A stretch of DNA of 11,773 bases from the NCBI GenBank assembly GCA_031425325.1, contig JANPJD010000057.1, positions 1 to 11,773 of the forward strand. Reading direction: 5' to 3'. The translations under genes were made by a program, and so were the position numbers. Source of the DNA: Aliitabrizicola sp031425325 (GTDB lineage Bacteria; Pseudomonadota; Alphaproteobacteria; Rhodobacterales; Rhodobacteraceae). Below, in pieces: positions 1 through 6,265 of this stretch. Under the pieces are notes generated by a model. The model saw only the letters and a list, made by a program, of their open reading frames with translations. It had not been told where the DNA came from and made no database searches. The stretch's first letter is position 1, and each line of letters starts with the position of its first letter.

Positions 1-1125
1 GCCAAGCAGCTTTCGGGCGGCATCGGGCACCTGATGAAGAAGAACAAGATCACCGTTGTGATGGGCACGGCGACGATCAAGGCAAAGGGTCGAGTGTCGG
101 TCGAGACGGCCAAGGGCACCGAAGAACTCGAGGCGCCTGCGATCATCGTGGCGACGGGCGCGCGGGCGCGCGAGTTGCCGGGGCTCGAGGCGGACGGCGA
201 TCTCGTGTGGACCTATCGCCACGCGCTTGAGCCGAAACGGATGCCGAAGAAGCTTCTGGTGATCGGCTCGGGTGCCATCGGGATCGAGTTCGCATCCTTC
301 TTCAACACGCTCGGCGCCGAGACCACGGTGGTCGAGGTGCTGGAGCGAATCCTGCCGGTCGAGGATGCCGAGGTCAGCGCCTTCGCAAAGAAGCAGTTCG
401 TCAAGCAGGGCATGACGATCCTGGAGAAGGCGATGGTGAAGTCGCTGGACCGCAAGCCTGGCGTGGGCGTGACCGCGCATATCGAGATCGCGGGCAAGAT
501 CGAGACGCGCGATTACGATACCGTCATTTCCGCCGTGGGCATCGTTGGGAATGTCGAGAACCTGGGGCTTGAGGCGCTGGGCGTCCAGATCGACCGCCGC
601 CATGTCATCACCGACGAGTTCTGCCGCACCGGGGTCGAGGGCATCTATGCCATCGGCGACATCACCGGTCCGCCCTGGCTGGCGCACAAGGCCAGCCACG
701 AGGGCGTGATGGTGGCCGAACTGATCGCGGGCGGCCATCCGCACCCGATCAAGCCGAACTCGATCGCGGGCTGCACCTATTGCCATCCGCAGGTCGCGAG
801 CGTCGGCCTGACCGAGGAGAAGGCCATCGCGGCGGGGCATGAAGTGAAGGTCGGCCGCTTCCCCTTCATCGGCAACGGCAAGGCCATAGCACTGGGCGAG
901 GCCGAGGGCTTCATCAAGACGGTGTTTGACGCAAAGACGGGCGAGCTTCTGGGCGCGCACATGATTGGCGCGGAAGTGACCGAACTGATTCAGGGCTACG
1001 TCATCGGCCGCACGCTCGAGACGACCGAGGCGGAGCTGATGGAGACGGTCTTCCCGCACCCGACTCTCAGCGAGATGATGCACGAGTCGGTCCTCGACGC
1101 CTACGGCCGCGCGCTGCACTTCTAG
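1..1125 (+). CDS. lpdA: Dihydrolipoamide dehydrogenase (E3), 5'-truncated by the window edge
   Basis: This is the flavoprotein E3 subunit that reoxidises the dihydrolipoyl groups of 2-oxoacid dehydrogenase complexes with NAD+. The frame is open from base 1, so the ATG at 34 is an internal Met and not the start. The visible 374 residues lack the N-terminal FAD motif and the redox-active CxxxxC, roughly 90-100 residues for a family of about 465. In visible-residue numbering, an ATGAR motif is near 51-55, the NAD-binding GSGAIG at 89-94, and the second FAD motif (YAIGDI) near 218. The C-terminal dimerisation domain carries the catalytic HPTLSE, with His353 and Glu358. The PPWLAHKASHEG segment follows the FAD motif as in other E3 proteins. 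The E1 and E2 genes probably lie to the left, outside the window. Whether this E3 serves the pyruvate or the 2-oxoglutarate complex cannot be decided here. Confidence 0.95.
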   Translation, partial: AKQLSGGIGHLMKKNKITVVMGTATIKAKGRVSVETAKGTEELEAPAIIVATGARARELPGLEADGDLVWTYRHALEPKRMPKKLLVIGSGAIGIEFASFFNTLGAETTVVEVLERILPVEDAEVSAFAKKQFVKQGMTILEKAMVKSLDRKPGVGVTAHIEIAGKIETRDYDTVISAVGIVGNVENLGLEALGVQIDRRHVITDEFCRTGVEGIYAIGDITGPPWLAHKASHEGVMVAELIAGGHPHPIKPNSIAGCTYCHPQVASVGLTEEKAIAAGHEVKVGRFPFIGNGKAIALGEAEGFIKTVFDAKTGELLGAHMIGAEVTELIQGYVIGRTLETTEAELMETVFPHPTLSEMMHESVLDAYGRALHF

Positions 1126-1140
1126 GGAAAACGGCGACAA

Positions 1141-1180
1141 TCCGGGCGGCGGCGCAGAATTGGCTGCGTTGCCTGCCGGG
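1141..1180 (+). terminator. Long imperfect stem-loop just downstream of lpd, possible terminator
   Basis: The stem-loop starts 16 bases after the lpd stop. Bases 1148-1157 pair with 1164-1173 (ten pairs, two of them G-U) around the 6-base loop AATTGG. After a 2x2 internal loop, 1141-1145 pair with 1176-1180 (the outermost is G-U). The structure is GC-rich and stable, but no T-run follows, so it is not a canonical intrinsic terminator. It could be a U-less terminator, an RNA 3'-end stabiliser or a Rho-associated structure. Confidence 0.45.
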
Positions 1181-1266
1181 ATGGCCTTCAAACGCTTCAA
1201 CTTCGCCGAAAATTGGACCCATTCCGCTGCGAGGAAAAGGGACACAATTCTGGTGGAGTATCATTG

Positions 1267-1878
1267 ATGAAACGAATGATTGCAGGCCTTGCGGTCGTGC
1301 TGTCGCTGGCCGGGGGCGCGCAGGCGGCCACCGTGATCAACGGCGGGTTCGAGAAGCCGGGAACGTTCACGGGCAGATTCCAGACCTTCAGCGCAGGTTC
1401 GTCCGCGTTGATTGGCTGGAAGATCGAGACGGGGAGTGTCGATCTGATCAACCGCTACTGGCAGCCGTCCGAAGGCCGCTATAGCCTGGACCTCAGCGGC
1501 ACGAGGGCGGCCACGATCTCGCAAGTCGTCGGCGGGCTGATTGCAGGCAAGGACTACCTGCTTTCCTTCGATCTGGCAGGCAACCCGGACGGATCGTTCG
1601 CGAAGTCGCTGATCGCGTCGGCGGCAGGAAGCTCGAAAACCTTCACGTTCCTGCAGGCTGGCAAAACCAAGGTGGCGATGGGCTGGACAGGCCAGACGCT
1701 ACGCTTCCGCGCAACGGCCGATACGGCGGTCATCCGCTTCGCCAGCCAGAACAATGGCGCGATTGGCCCGGCACTCGACAACGTGGACGTGTCGCCCGTG
1801 CCGCTTCCGGCCAGCGCGGCATTGCTGCTATCCGGTCTGGGCGGTCTTGCGCTGGCGCGCCGCCGCCGCCGGACCTAA
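1267..1878 (+). CDS. Secreted choice-of-anchor-C-like protein with VPLPA-CTERM sorting tail
   Basis: The 203-residue exported protein has three visible parts. A signal peptide covers residues 1-20 (MKRM, hydrophobic core, then AQA and ATV at the likely cleavage site). The body, about 21-175, begins VINGGFEKPG, then has GWKIETGSVDLI, a YSLDLSG motif and SFDLAGNPDG, and ends in PALDNVDV. This pattern resembles the choice-of-anchor-C / DUF642-like beta-sandwich. The tail is VPLPAS at 178-183, a hydrophobic helix and RRRRR near 199-203, which matches VPLPA-CTERM. In families with that tail, a dedicated exosortase is thought to cleave it and place the protein at the cell surface. No exosortase is in this window. 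The ATG at 1267 is chosen because the signal peptide starts there and GGAG lies 8 bases upstream; an in-frame TTG at 1213 would put a polar leader in front of it. The specific function is unknown. The gene converges on ptsP, with a 4-bp overlap of the stop codons. Confidence 0.88.
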   Translation: MKRMIAGLAVVLSLAGGAQAATVINGGFEKPGTFTGRFQTFSAGSSALIGWKIETGSVDLINRYWQPSEGRYSLDLSGTRAATISQVVGGLIAGKDYLLSFDLAGNPDGSFAKSLIASAAGSSKTFTFLQAGKTKVAMGWTGQTLRFRATADTAVIRFASQNNGAIGPALDNVDVSPVPLPASAALLLSGLGGLALARRRRRT

Positions 1879-4118
1879 TCGGCCACAGAGGCCAGCCAAT
1901 CCATGATGGACGGGCGCACCGATTGTGCGCCCGTTCGCATTGCGTCGTCGATGACCGCGCGCGCCTCGGTCAGGTCGATCCGGCGCAAGAGGCTCTTGAC
2001 CGGGCCGACCGAGGCAGGACGCATCGACAGCATGCGGATGCCCATCGCCGCAAGGCAGACGGCTTCGACCGGCCTGCCCGCATCCTCGCCGCAGAAGGAC
2101 AGCGGCGTGTCGGCTGCGGCGCAGCGCTGGGCGACATGGTCGAGGAAGCGCAGGAAGCCCGTGCTCAGCGTGTCGTAGCGCCGCCGCACCAGTTCGTTCT
2201 CGCGGTCGGCGGCGAAGAAGAACTGCTTGAGATCGTTGCCCCCGATCGAGACGAAGTCAACCTCGGCGAAGAAGCCGTCCGGCGCGAAGGCGAGGCTTGG
2301 CGTCTCGAGCATCGCGCCCACCTCGACCCGCTCGGGCACCACATGGCCGAGGGCGGCCTCGCGGGCAAGCTCTCGGCGCAGGTGCTCGCGGGCAGCAGTG
2401 AACTCGTCGGGCTGCGCGATGAAGGGGAACATGACGGTCAGCGGTCGCCCGTGCGCCGCGCGGATCAGCGCCTGCAACTGCATCCGCAGCACGCCCGGCT
2501 TGTCGAGGCCGACGCGGATCGCGCGCCAGCCCATCGCGGGGTTCGGCTCGTCCTGCGGCTTCATGTAGGGCAGCACCTTGTCCGACCCGATGTCGAGCGT
2601 GCGGAACGCGACGCGCCGCCCCTGCGCCGCATCCATCACGCGCGCATAGATCGAGGCAAGCTCGCTGCGCTTGGGCATCTGGCTGCGGACGAGGAACTGC
2701 AATTCGGTTCGGAACAGGCCGACCCCTTCCGCCCCCGACCCTTCGAGCGAGGGCAGGTCCGCCATCAGGCCCGCGTTCATGTGAAGCGCGGTCACGGTGC
2801 CGCATGTCGACTGCGCGGGCAGCCCCTTCAGCGAGGCGTAGCGTTTCTGTGCCTCGGCCTGCATGGCGATCTTGTCGTTGAACGCGCGCGCGACCGTCTC
2901 CTCGGGGCGCAGGTGGACGATGCCCTGGTCGCCGTCGACGAGGATTGTGTCGCCGTTCAGCGCCTCGGACTTGATCCGCTCGGCATGGATCACCAGCGGG
3001 ATCGCCAGCGCCCGTGCCACGATCGCCGCATGGCTGCCGACCGAGCCTTCTTCCAGCACCACGCCCCGCAGCCGGCGGCCGTATTCCAGCAACTCGCCCG
3101 GCCCGATGTTTCGTGCGACCAGCACCGGGTTGTCGGGCATGGCAGCCCCGGTGTCCTTGCCCTGGCCGGTCAGGATCCGCAGCAGACGGTTCGAGATGTC
3201 GTCAAGGTCGTGCAGGCGGTCGCGCAGATAGGGGTCCGCGACCTGCTCCATCCGGCTGCGCGCGGTCGACTGTTCCTTCTCGACCGCCGCCTCGGCCGAC
3301 AGGCCCGCCTCGATGTCTTCCTCCATCCGGCGCAGCCAGCCGCGCGAGTTGGCGAACATCCGGTACGCCTCGAGCACCGCGATCTGGTCCTTGTCGAGCG
3401 TCTCGACCCGCAGAAGGTCATCGACCGAGACGCGCAGCTTGTCGACCGCCGCGCGAAGCCGTGCAATCTCGGCCACGGGATCGTCCGAGACGGGGTTCGT
3501 GATGACGACGCGCGGCTCGTGCAGCCAGACGCGGCCCACCGCCGTTCCTTCCTGTCCCACCCCGCCCCGGAACAGGACGGGGCGCTTGTGCTTGGCCGAC
3601 ATGGCCTCGCCCTCGCCTGCGAAGGCGCCAAGCTCGGTCATCTCGGCCAGCACCATCGCCACCACTTCAAGCGCGTAGATCTCGTCGTCGGAATAGCGCC
3701 TCGCCTCTTTCGACTGGACGACCAGGACGCCCAACCGCTCTCCGACCCGCTGGATCGGGACGCCGAGGAAGCTCGAATAGACCTCTTCGCCCGTCTCGGG
3801 CATATAGCGGAAACCGCGCTCCGCCGGGGCATTCCCGGTGTTGACCGGCGTGCCCGTGCGCGCGACGCGCCCCACAAGGCCCTCGCCCAGCTTCATGCGT
3901 GTCTGGTGGACGGCCTCGGGCTTCAGCCCCTCGGTCGCACACAACTCGAGCGTTTCGGGGTCGCGGAACAGATAGATCGAGCAGACCTGGCTGCCGATCG
4001 AATCCGCGATCAGCGTCGTGATGCGGTCAAGCCGGTCTTGCCCCAGGCCGGACTCGGCCAGGCTGTCGCGCAGCCGCCGGAGCAGCTTTCGGCTTTCGGA
4101 GTCTGCGCGGTCGGGCAT
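1875..4118 (-). CDS. ptsP: Phosphoenolpyruvate-protein phosphotransferase PtsP (Enzyme I-Ntr, GAF domain)
   Basis: This cytoplasmic enzyme takes phosphate from PEP and passes it to NPr, the first step of the regulatory nitrogen PTS. Its 747 residues fit the GAF-containing EI-Ntr length. A GAF sensor domain covers about 20-165 (CSIYLF, GEGLVGRV, LGVPI, GVLVVQ). The PEP-utiliser N-terminal region follows from about 183 (RGGVGQEGTAVG). The phospho-histidine domain has SHAAIVARALAIP, with the acceptor His363. The PEP-binding barrel carries GLFRTE (Arg470), RTLDIGSDK (Arg506), ENP-like EPNPAMGWRAIR, Glu605 in GAMLETPS, Asn628-Asp629 and the catalytic Cys676 in FCGEDAG. All residues expected for phosphotransfer are present. 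The GNDL motif is preceded by Gly627, where E. coli EI has Thr. The gene follows lysC by 82 bp and is probably cotranscribed with it. No strong ribosome binding site precedes the ATG at 4118. Confidence 0.96.
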   Translation of the reverse strand: MPDRADSESRKLLRRLRDSLAESGLGQDRLDRITTLIADSIGSQVCSIYLFRDPETLELCATEGLKPEAVHQTRMKLGEGLVGRVARTGTPVNTGNAPAERGFRYMPETGEEVYSSFLGVPIQRVGERLGVLVVQSKEARRYSDDEIYALEVVAMVLAEMTELGAFAGEGEAMSAKHKRPVLFRGGVGQEGTAVGRVWLHEPRVVITNPVSDDPVAEIARLRAAVDKLRVSVDDLLRVETLDKDQIAVLEAYRMFANSRGWLRRMEEDIEAGLSAEAAVEKEQSTARSRMEQVADPYLRDRLHDLDDISNRLLRILTGQGKDTGAAMPDNPVLVARNIGPGELLEYGRRLRGVVLEEGSVGSHAAIVARALAIPLVIHAERIKSEALNGDTILVDGDQGIVHLRPEETVARAFNDKIAMQAEAQKRYASLKGLPAQSTCGTVTALHMNAGLMADLPSLEGSGAEGVGLFRTELQFLVRSQMPKRSELASIYARVMDAAQGRRVAFRTLDIGSDKVLPYMKPQDEPNPAMGWRAIRVGLDKPGVLRMQLQALIRAAHGRPLTVMFPFIAQPDEFTAAREHLRRELAREAALGHVVPERVEVGAMLETPSLAFAPDGFFAEVDFVSIGGNDLKQFFFAADRENELVRRRYDTLSTGFLRFLDHVAQRCAAADTPLSFCGEDAGRPVEAVCLAAMGIRMLSMRPASVGPVKSLLRRIDLTEARAVIDDAMRTGAQSVRPSIMDWLASVAD

Positions 4119-4162
4119 CGGTGGTTCGGGCTTTCGGGCCGGGGCCAGTCATCCGCGACTTA

Positions 4163-4175
4163 CACCATATTGGTG
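4163..4175. promoter_or_regulatory. 13-base AT-rich inverted repeat in the lysC-ptsP spacer
   Basis: The sequence CACCATATTGGTG has 5-base arms (CACCA and TGGTG) around TAT. It is the most AT-rich, symmetric spot in the 82-bp gap between the lysC stop and the ptsP start. It could be a regulator half-site pair or part of a weak ptsP promoter, but I see no convincing -35/-10 pair around it. The arm length is short enough to arise by chance. Confidence 0.2.
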
Positions 4176-4200
4176 CGGAAGTGGAAACGGGTTTGGCGGG

Positions 4201-5460
4201 TCAGGCTTTTTCCAGCTCGAACGCTTCGTGCAGGGCCTGCACGGCCAGTTCCATGTACTTGCGGTCGATCAGCACCGAGATCTTGATCTCGGACGTCGTG
4301 ATGACCTTGATGTTCACGTTCTCGGCGGCCAGCGCCTTGAACATGGTCGCAGCGACCCCCGCATGGCTTCGCATGCCGATGCCGACGACCGAGATCTTGG
4401 CGACATCGGTATCCACGACGAGGTCTGCATAGTTGATCGCACCGCTCGCCGCGGCATCCTCCATCGCCTTGCGCGCGCGCAAAACCTGGTTCGTGGGGCA
4501 GGAAAAGGTCATGTCGGTATAGGCACCGCCATCCTCGAGCTCCGAGATGTTCTGGACAATCATGTCCACGTTCACCCCCGCCTCGGACAAGGGGCCAAAG
4601 ATCGCCGCCGCGATGCCGGGGCGGTCCTGTACCTTGACCAGCGTCATCTTGGCCTCGTCGCGGCTGTAGGCGACCCCGGAGACGACCTTCGATTCCATGA
4701 TTTCATCCTCGTCGCAGACCAGTGTTCCCGAAGTTTCGTCCGCGTTTCCGTCATTATCCTCGAACGAGGACAGGACGCGCAGACGCACCTTGTAGCGCAT
4801 CGCAAGCTCGACCGAGCGCGTCTGAAGCACCTTGGCGCCCAGCGAGGCCAGTTCCAGCATCTCCTCGAAGGCGATGCGGTCCAGCTTGCGGGCCTTGTCG
4901 GTGATCCGCGGGTCGGTGGTGTAGACGCCGTCCACATCGGTGTAGATGTCGCAGCGCTCCGCCCCGAAGGCGGCGGCGAAGGCCACCGCGGTCGTGTCCG
5001 ACCCGCCCCGGCCCAGCGTGGTGATCCGTCCCTCGGGCGATACGCCCTGAAAGCCCGCGACGACCGCGACGCGAAAACCCTCGGCGAACTTCGCATCGAT
5101 GTGGTCGCGCGGGATGTCGACGAAGCGGGCGGCGGAATGGGCGCTCGTTGTCAGGATCGGCACCTGCCAGCCCTGCCAGGACCGGGCCGGCACGTCCATC
5201 TCCTGCAAGGTCAGCGCCATGAGGCCCGCCGTCACGTTCTCGCCCGACGACACGACGGCATCGTATTCGCGCGCATCGAACAGGGGCGAGGTCTGCTCGA
5301 CCCACCCCACGAGCTCGTTCGTCTTGCCCGACATGGCGCTGACGATGACGATCACGTCATGGCCACGCTCGACCTCGCGCTTCACCTTGGCGGCGGCGTT
5401 GCGGATCCGCGGCAGGTCCGCGACCGACGTGCCGCCGAATTTCATCACCAGAAGCGGCAT
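4201..5460 (-). CDS. lysC: Aspartate kinase LysC
   Basis: This enzyme phosphorylates L-aspartate to L-4-aspartyl phosphate, the committed step towards lysine, threonine, methionine and diaminopimelate. The 419-residue protein is the length of the monofunctional alphaproteobacterial type. The amino-acid-kinase domain starts with KFGGTSV at 7-13, then SSGEN (71-75), GRGGSDTTA (150-158) and the nucleotide-binding YTDVDGVYTTDPR (173-185). Two C-terminal ACT domains follow (about 266-340 and 352-419), including PGIAAAIFGPL and the ITTSEIKISVLI element, so allosteric feedback by pathway end products is expected. The ATG at 5460 is chosen because it puts KFGGTSV in its usual place and has GGGGA upstream; the frame runs open further but reads low-complexity Arg/Ala/Thr. 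A gap of 55 bp separates it from the ybjN-like stop, with a small stem-loop (5-bp stem, 5497-5511). No bifunctional homoserine dehydrogenase domain is fused. Confidence 0.96.
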   Translation of the reverse strand: MPLLVMKFGGTSVADLPRIRNAAAKVKREVERGHDVIVIVSAMSGKTNELVGWVEQTSPLFDAREYDAVVSSGENVTAGLMALTLQEMDVPARSWQGWQVPILTTSAHSAARFVDIPRDHIDAKFAEGFRVAVVAGFQGVSPEGRITTLGRGGSDTTAVAFAAAFGAERCDIYTDVDGVYTTDPRITDKARKLDRIAFEEMLELASLGAKVLQTRSVELAMRYKVRLRVLSSFEDNDGNADETSGTLVCDEDEIMESKVVSGVAYSRDEAKMTLVKVQDRPGIAAAIFGPLSEAGVNVDMIVQNISELEDGGAYTDMTFSCPTNQVLRARKAMEDAAASGAINYADLVVDTDVAKISVVGIGMRSHAGVAATMFKALAAENVNIKVITTSEIKISVLIDRKYMELAVQALHEAFELEKA

Positions 5461-5515
5461 CCGTCGTCCCCGCACCCTCAGGCTTTCTCCCGACCGCGCT
5501 TCCCTTAAGCGAAGG

Positions 5516-6049
5516 TCAGAGGCGCTGCAAGTCGTGCGGGTCCGGGGCCTTGGGCGGGGCCGTGCGGTCGTCCGGCGCGCCTTCGCCGAAGGTCTCGCGG
5601 ACCGCATCCATAACGACGCGCCACCAGTCGAAGGTGTCGTCGAGGTTCTTCGGGCTTACACCGCCAAAAAGGTTTACGTCCATTTCGACCGACAAATCAC
5701 CGTCGCGGTCGACATAGACCTTGGCAAAGCGATGCTCGCGGTTCCACGCCTCGGCGGCTTTCGGCAGATCGGGATCGTCGACGGTAAGGTAGGTCCAGAA
5801 CTGGATCGACTGGCAGTCGCGCCCGTCCTCGCAGCCATAGAACAGCACCGAATATCGCTTGCCCTCGATCCGGCCATTGATCTGCGGGTCCCCGACACCG
5901 TCGATGGACAATTCGGCCGAGCCGAACCCGCGCGCGATCTCGAGAACCTTCTCGGGCTCGGCCGCCGTGACGAGCGCCGTCTCTGCCCGGGCGGTTGCTG
6001 CGAGAGCGACAAGGGCGAGGGCGGCGATCAGGGCAAGGCGGCGGGACAT
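5516..6049 (-). CDS. Exported YbjN-domain protein of unknown function
   Basis: The 177-residue protein has a clear Sec signal peptide (MSRR, hydrophobic helix, cleavage near ARA and ETAL at 22/23), so the mature part is probably periplasmic. The mature region carries the features of Rhodobacteraceae YbjN-like proteins: DGVGDPQI, FYGCEDGRDCQSIQF with Cys73 and Cys79, AWNREHRFAKVY, EMDVNLFGG and a Trp pair (DWWRVV). The two Cys are the only ones, so a disulfide is plausible in the periplasm. The C-terminal 20 residues are Pro/Asp-rich and look disordered. The ATG at 6049 is preferred to an in-frame ATG at 6085. It opens directly into the signal peptide, has GGAG 5 bases upstream, and lies downstream of a plausible promoter whose -10 overlaps the other start. 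The gene probably leads a minus-strand unit with lysC and ptsP. YbjN proteins are often annotated as sensory transduction regulators, but the function of this exported form is not established. Confidence 0.85.
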   Translation of the reverse strand: MSRRLALIAALALVALAATARAETALVTAAEPEKVLEIARGFGSAELSIDGVGDPQINGRIEGKRYSVLFYGCEDGRDCQSIQFWTYLTVDDPDLPKAAEAWNREHRFAKVYVDRDGDLSVEMDVNLFGGVSPKNLDDTFDWWRVVMDAVRETFGEGAPDDRTAPPKAPDPHDLQRL

Positions 6050-6085
6050 GTGCGCTCCGGGGACGGCCAGGTCAGCCTTGGCCAT

Positions 6086-6114
6086 AGCTTACGTCCTATG
6101 CGGCCTTGCGCCAA
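6086..6114 (-). promoter_or_regulatory. Sigma70-like promoter candidate for the ybjN-lysC-ptsP unit
   Basis: Read on the minus strand, TTGGCG (6109-6114; 4 of 6 to TTGACA) and TAAGCT (6086-6091; keeps the TA and final T of TATAAT) are separated by exactly 17 bases. The predicted transcript would start near 6079, leaving a leader of about 30 bases before the ATG at 6049. This is the best such pair I found on this strand in the divergent region. Confidence 0.4.
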
Positions 6115-6158
6115 GCCGAACCCTTACCGTCTTGCGCGCCCCGGTCGCCGCCAACCCC

Positions 6159-6187
6159 TTCCCACAAGACGGCACTTCCGCTACTCT
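6159..6187 (+). promoter_or_regulatory. Weak promoter candidate upstream of ftsW
   Basis: TTCCCA (6159-6164) and TACTCT (6182-6187) are spaced by 17 bases. The -35 matches 4 of 6 and the -10 matches 3 of 6, including the TA and final T. Transcription would start near 6194, giving a leader of about 70 bases with two small hairpins. ftsW needs some promoter here because the upstream gene is divergent. Confidence 0.25.
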
Positions 6188-6197
6188 TAGCGTCAGA

Positions 6198-6243
6198 CCC
6201 GGAAAACCGGGCGAATTCCGAGGCAGGCAGCCGGGCGACCGGC
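6198..6243 (+). repeat. Two tandem small hairpins in the ftsW leader
   Basis: Hairpin 1 is CCCGG-AAAA-CCGGG (6198-6211). Hairpin 2 is GCCGG-GCGA-CCGGC (6230-6243), whose loop is a GNRA tetraloop. Each has a perfect all-GC 5-bp stem, they lie 18 bases apart, and the second ends 22 bases before the ftsW ATG. They may affect leader folding or translation, though short GC stems are common in a GC-rich genome. Confidence 0.35.
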
Positions 6244-6265
6244 CACAGGACAGAGCAGGCAATAC

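Noticed and set aside
1161..1175. Sigma54-like promoter (TTGGC...TTGCC) upstream of the VPLPA gene
   Set aside because: The GG and GC elements do not have the required 10-base spacing, and the bases form part of the lpd stem-loop.
1213..1266. Upstream TTG start for the VPLPA-CTERM protein
   Set aside because: It would add 18 polar residues ahead of a clear signal peptide; the ATG at 1267 has GGAG at good spacing.
1923..4286. 787-codon open frame on the + strand, antisense to ptsP
   Set aside because: The translation is rich in Arg, His, Asp and Gln with no domain pattern. It mirrors a strongly coding minus-strand gene with all PtsP motifs; long antisense frames are expected at this GC content.
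4018..5508. 496-codon + strand open frame antisense to lysC
   Set aside because: It is low-complexity, His/Arg/Asp-rich and fully opposite to a recognisable aspartate kinase.
5461..5607. 49-codon upstream extension of lysC
   Set aside because: It reads Arg/Ala/Pro/Thr low-complexity sequence over the end of the ybjN-like gene; KFGGTSV belongs within the first dozen residues.
6050..6085. Upstream ATG at 6085 for the YbjN-like protein
   Set aside because: It adds 12 residues before the signal peptide, has a poorer ribosome binding site, and overlaps the -10 of the candidate promoter.
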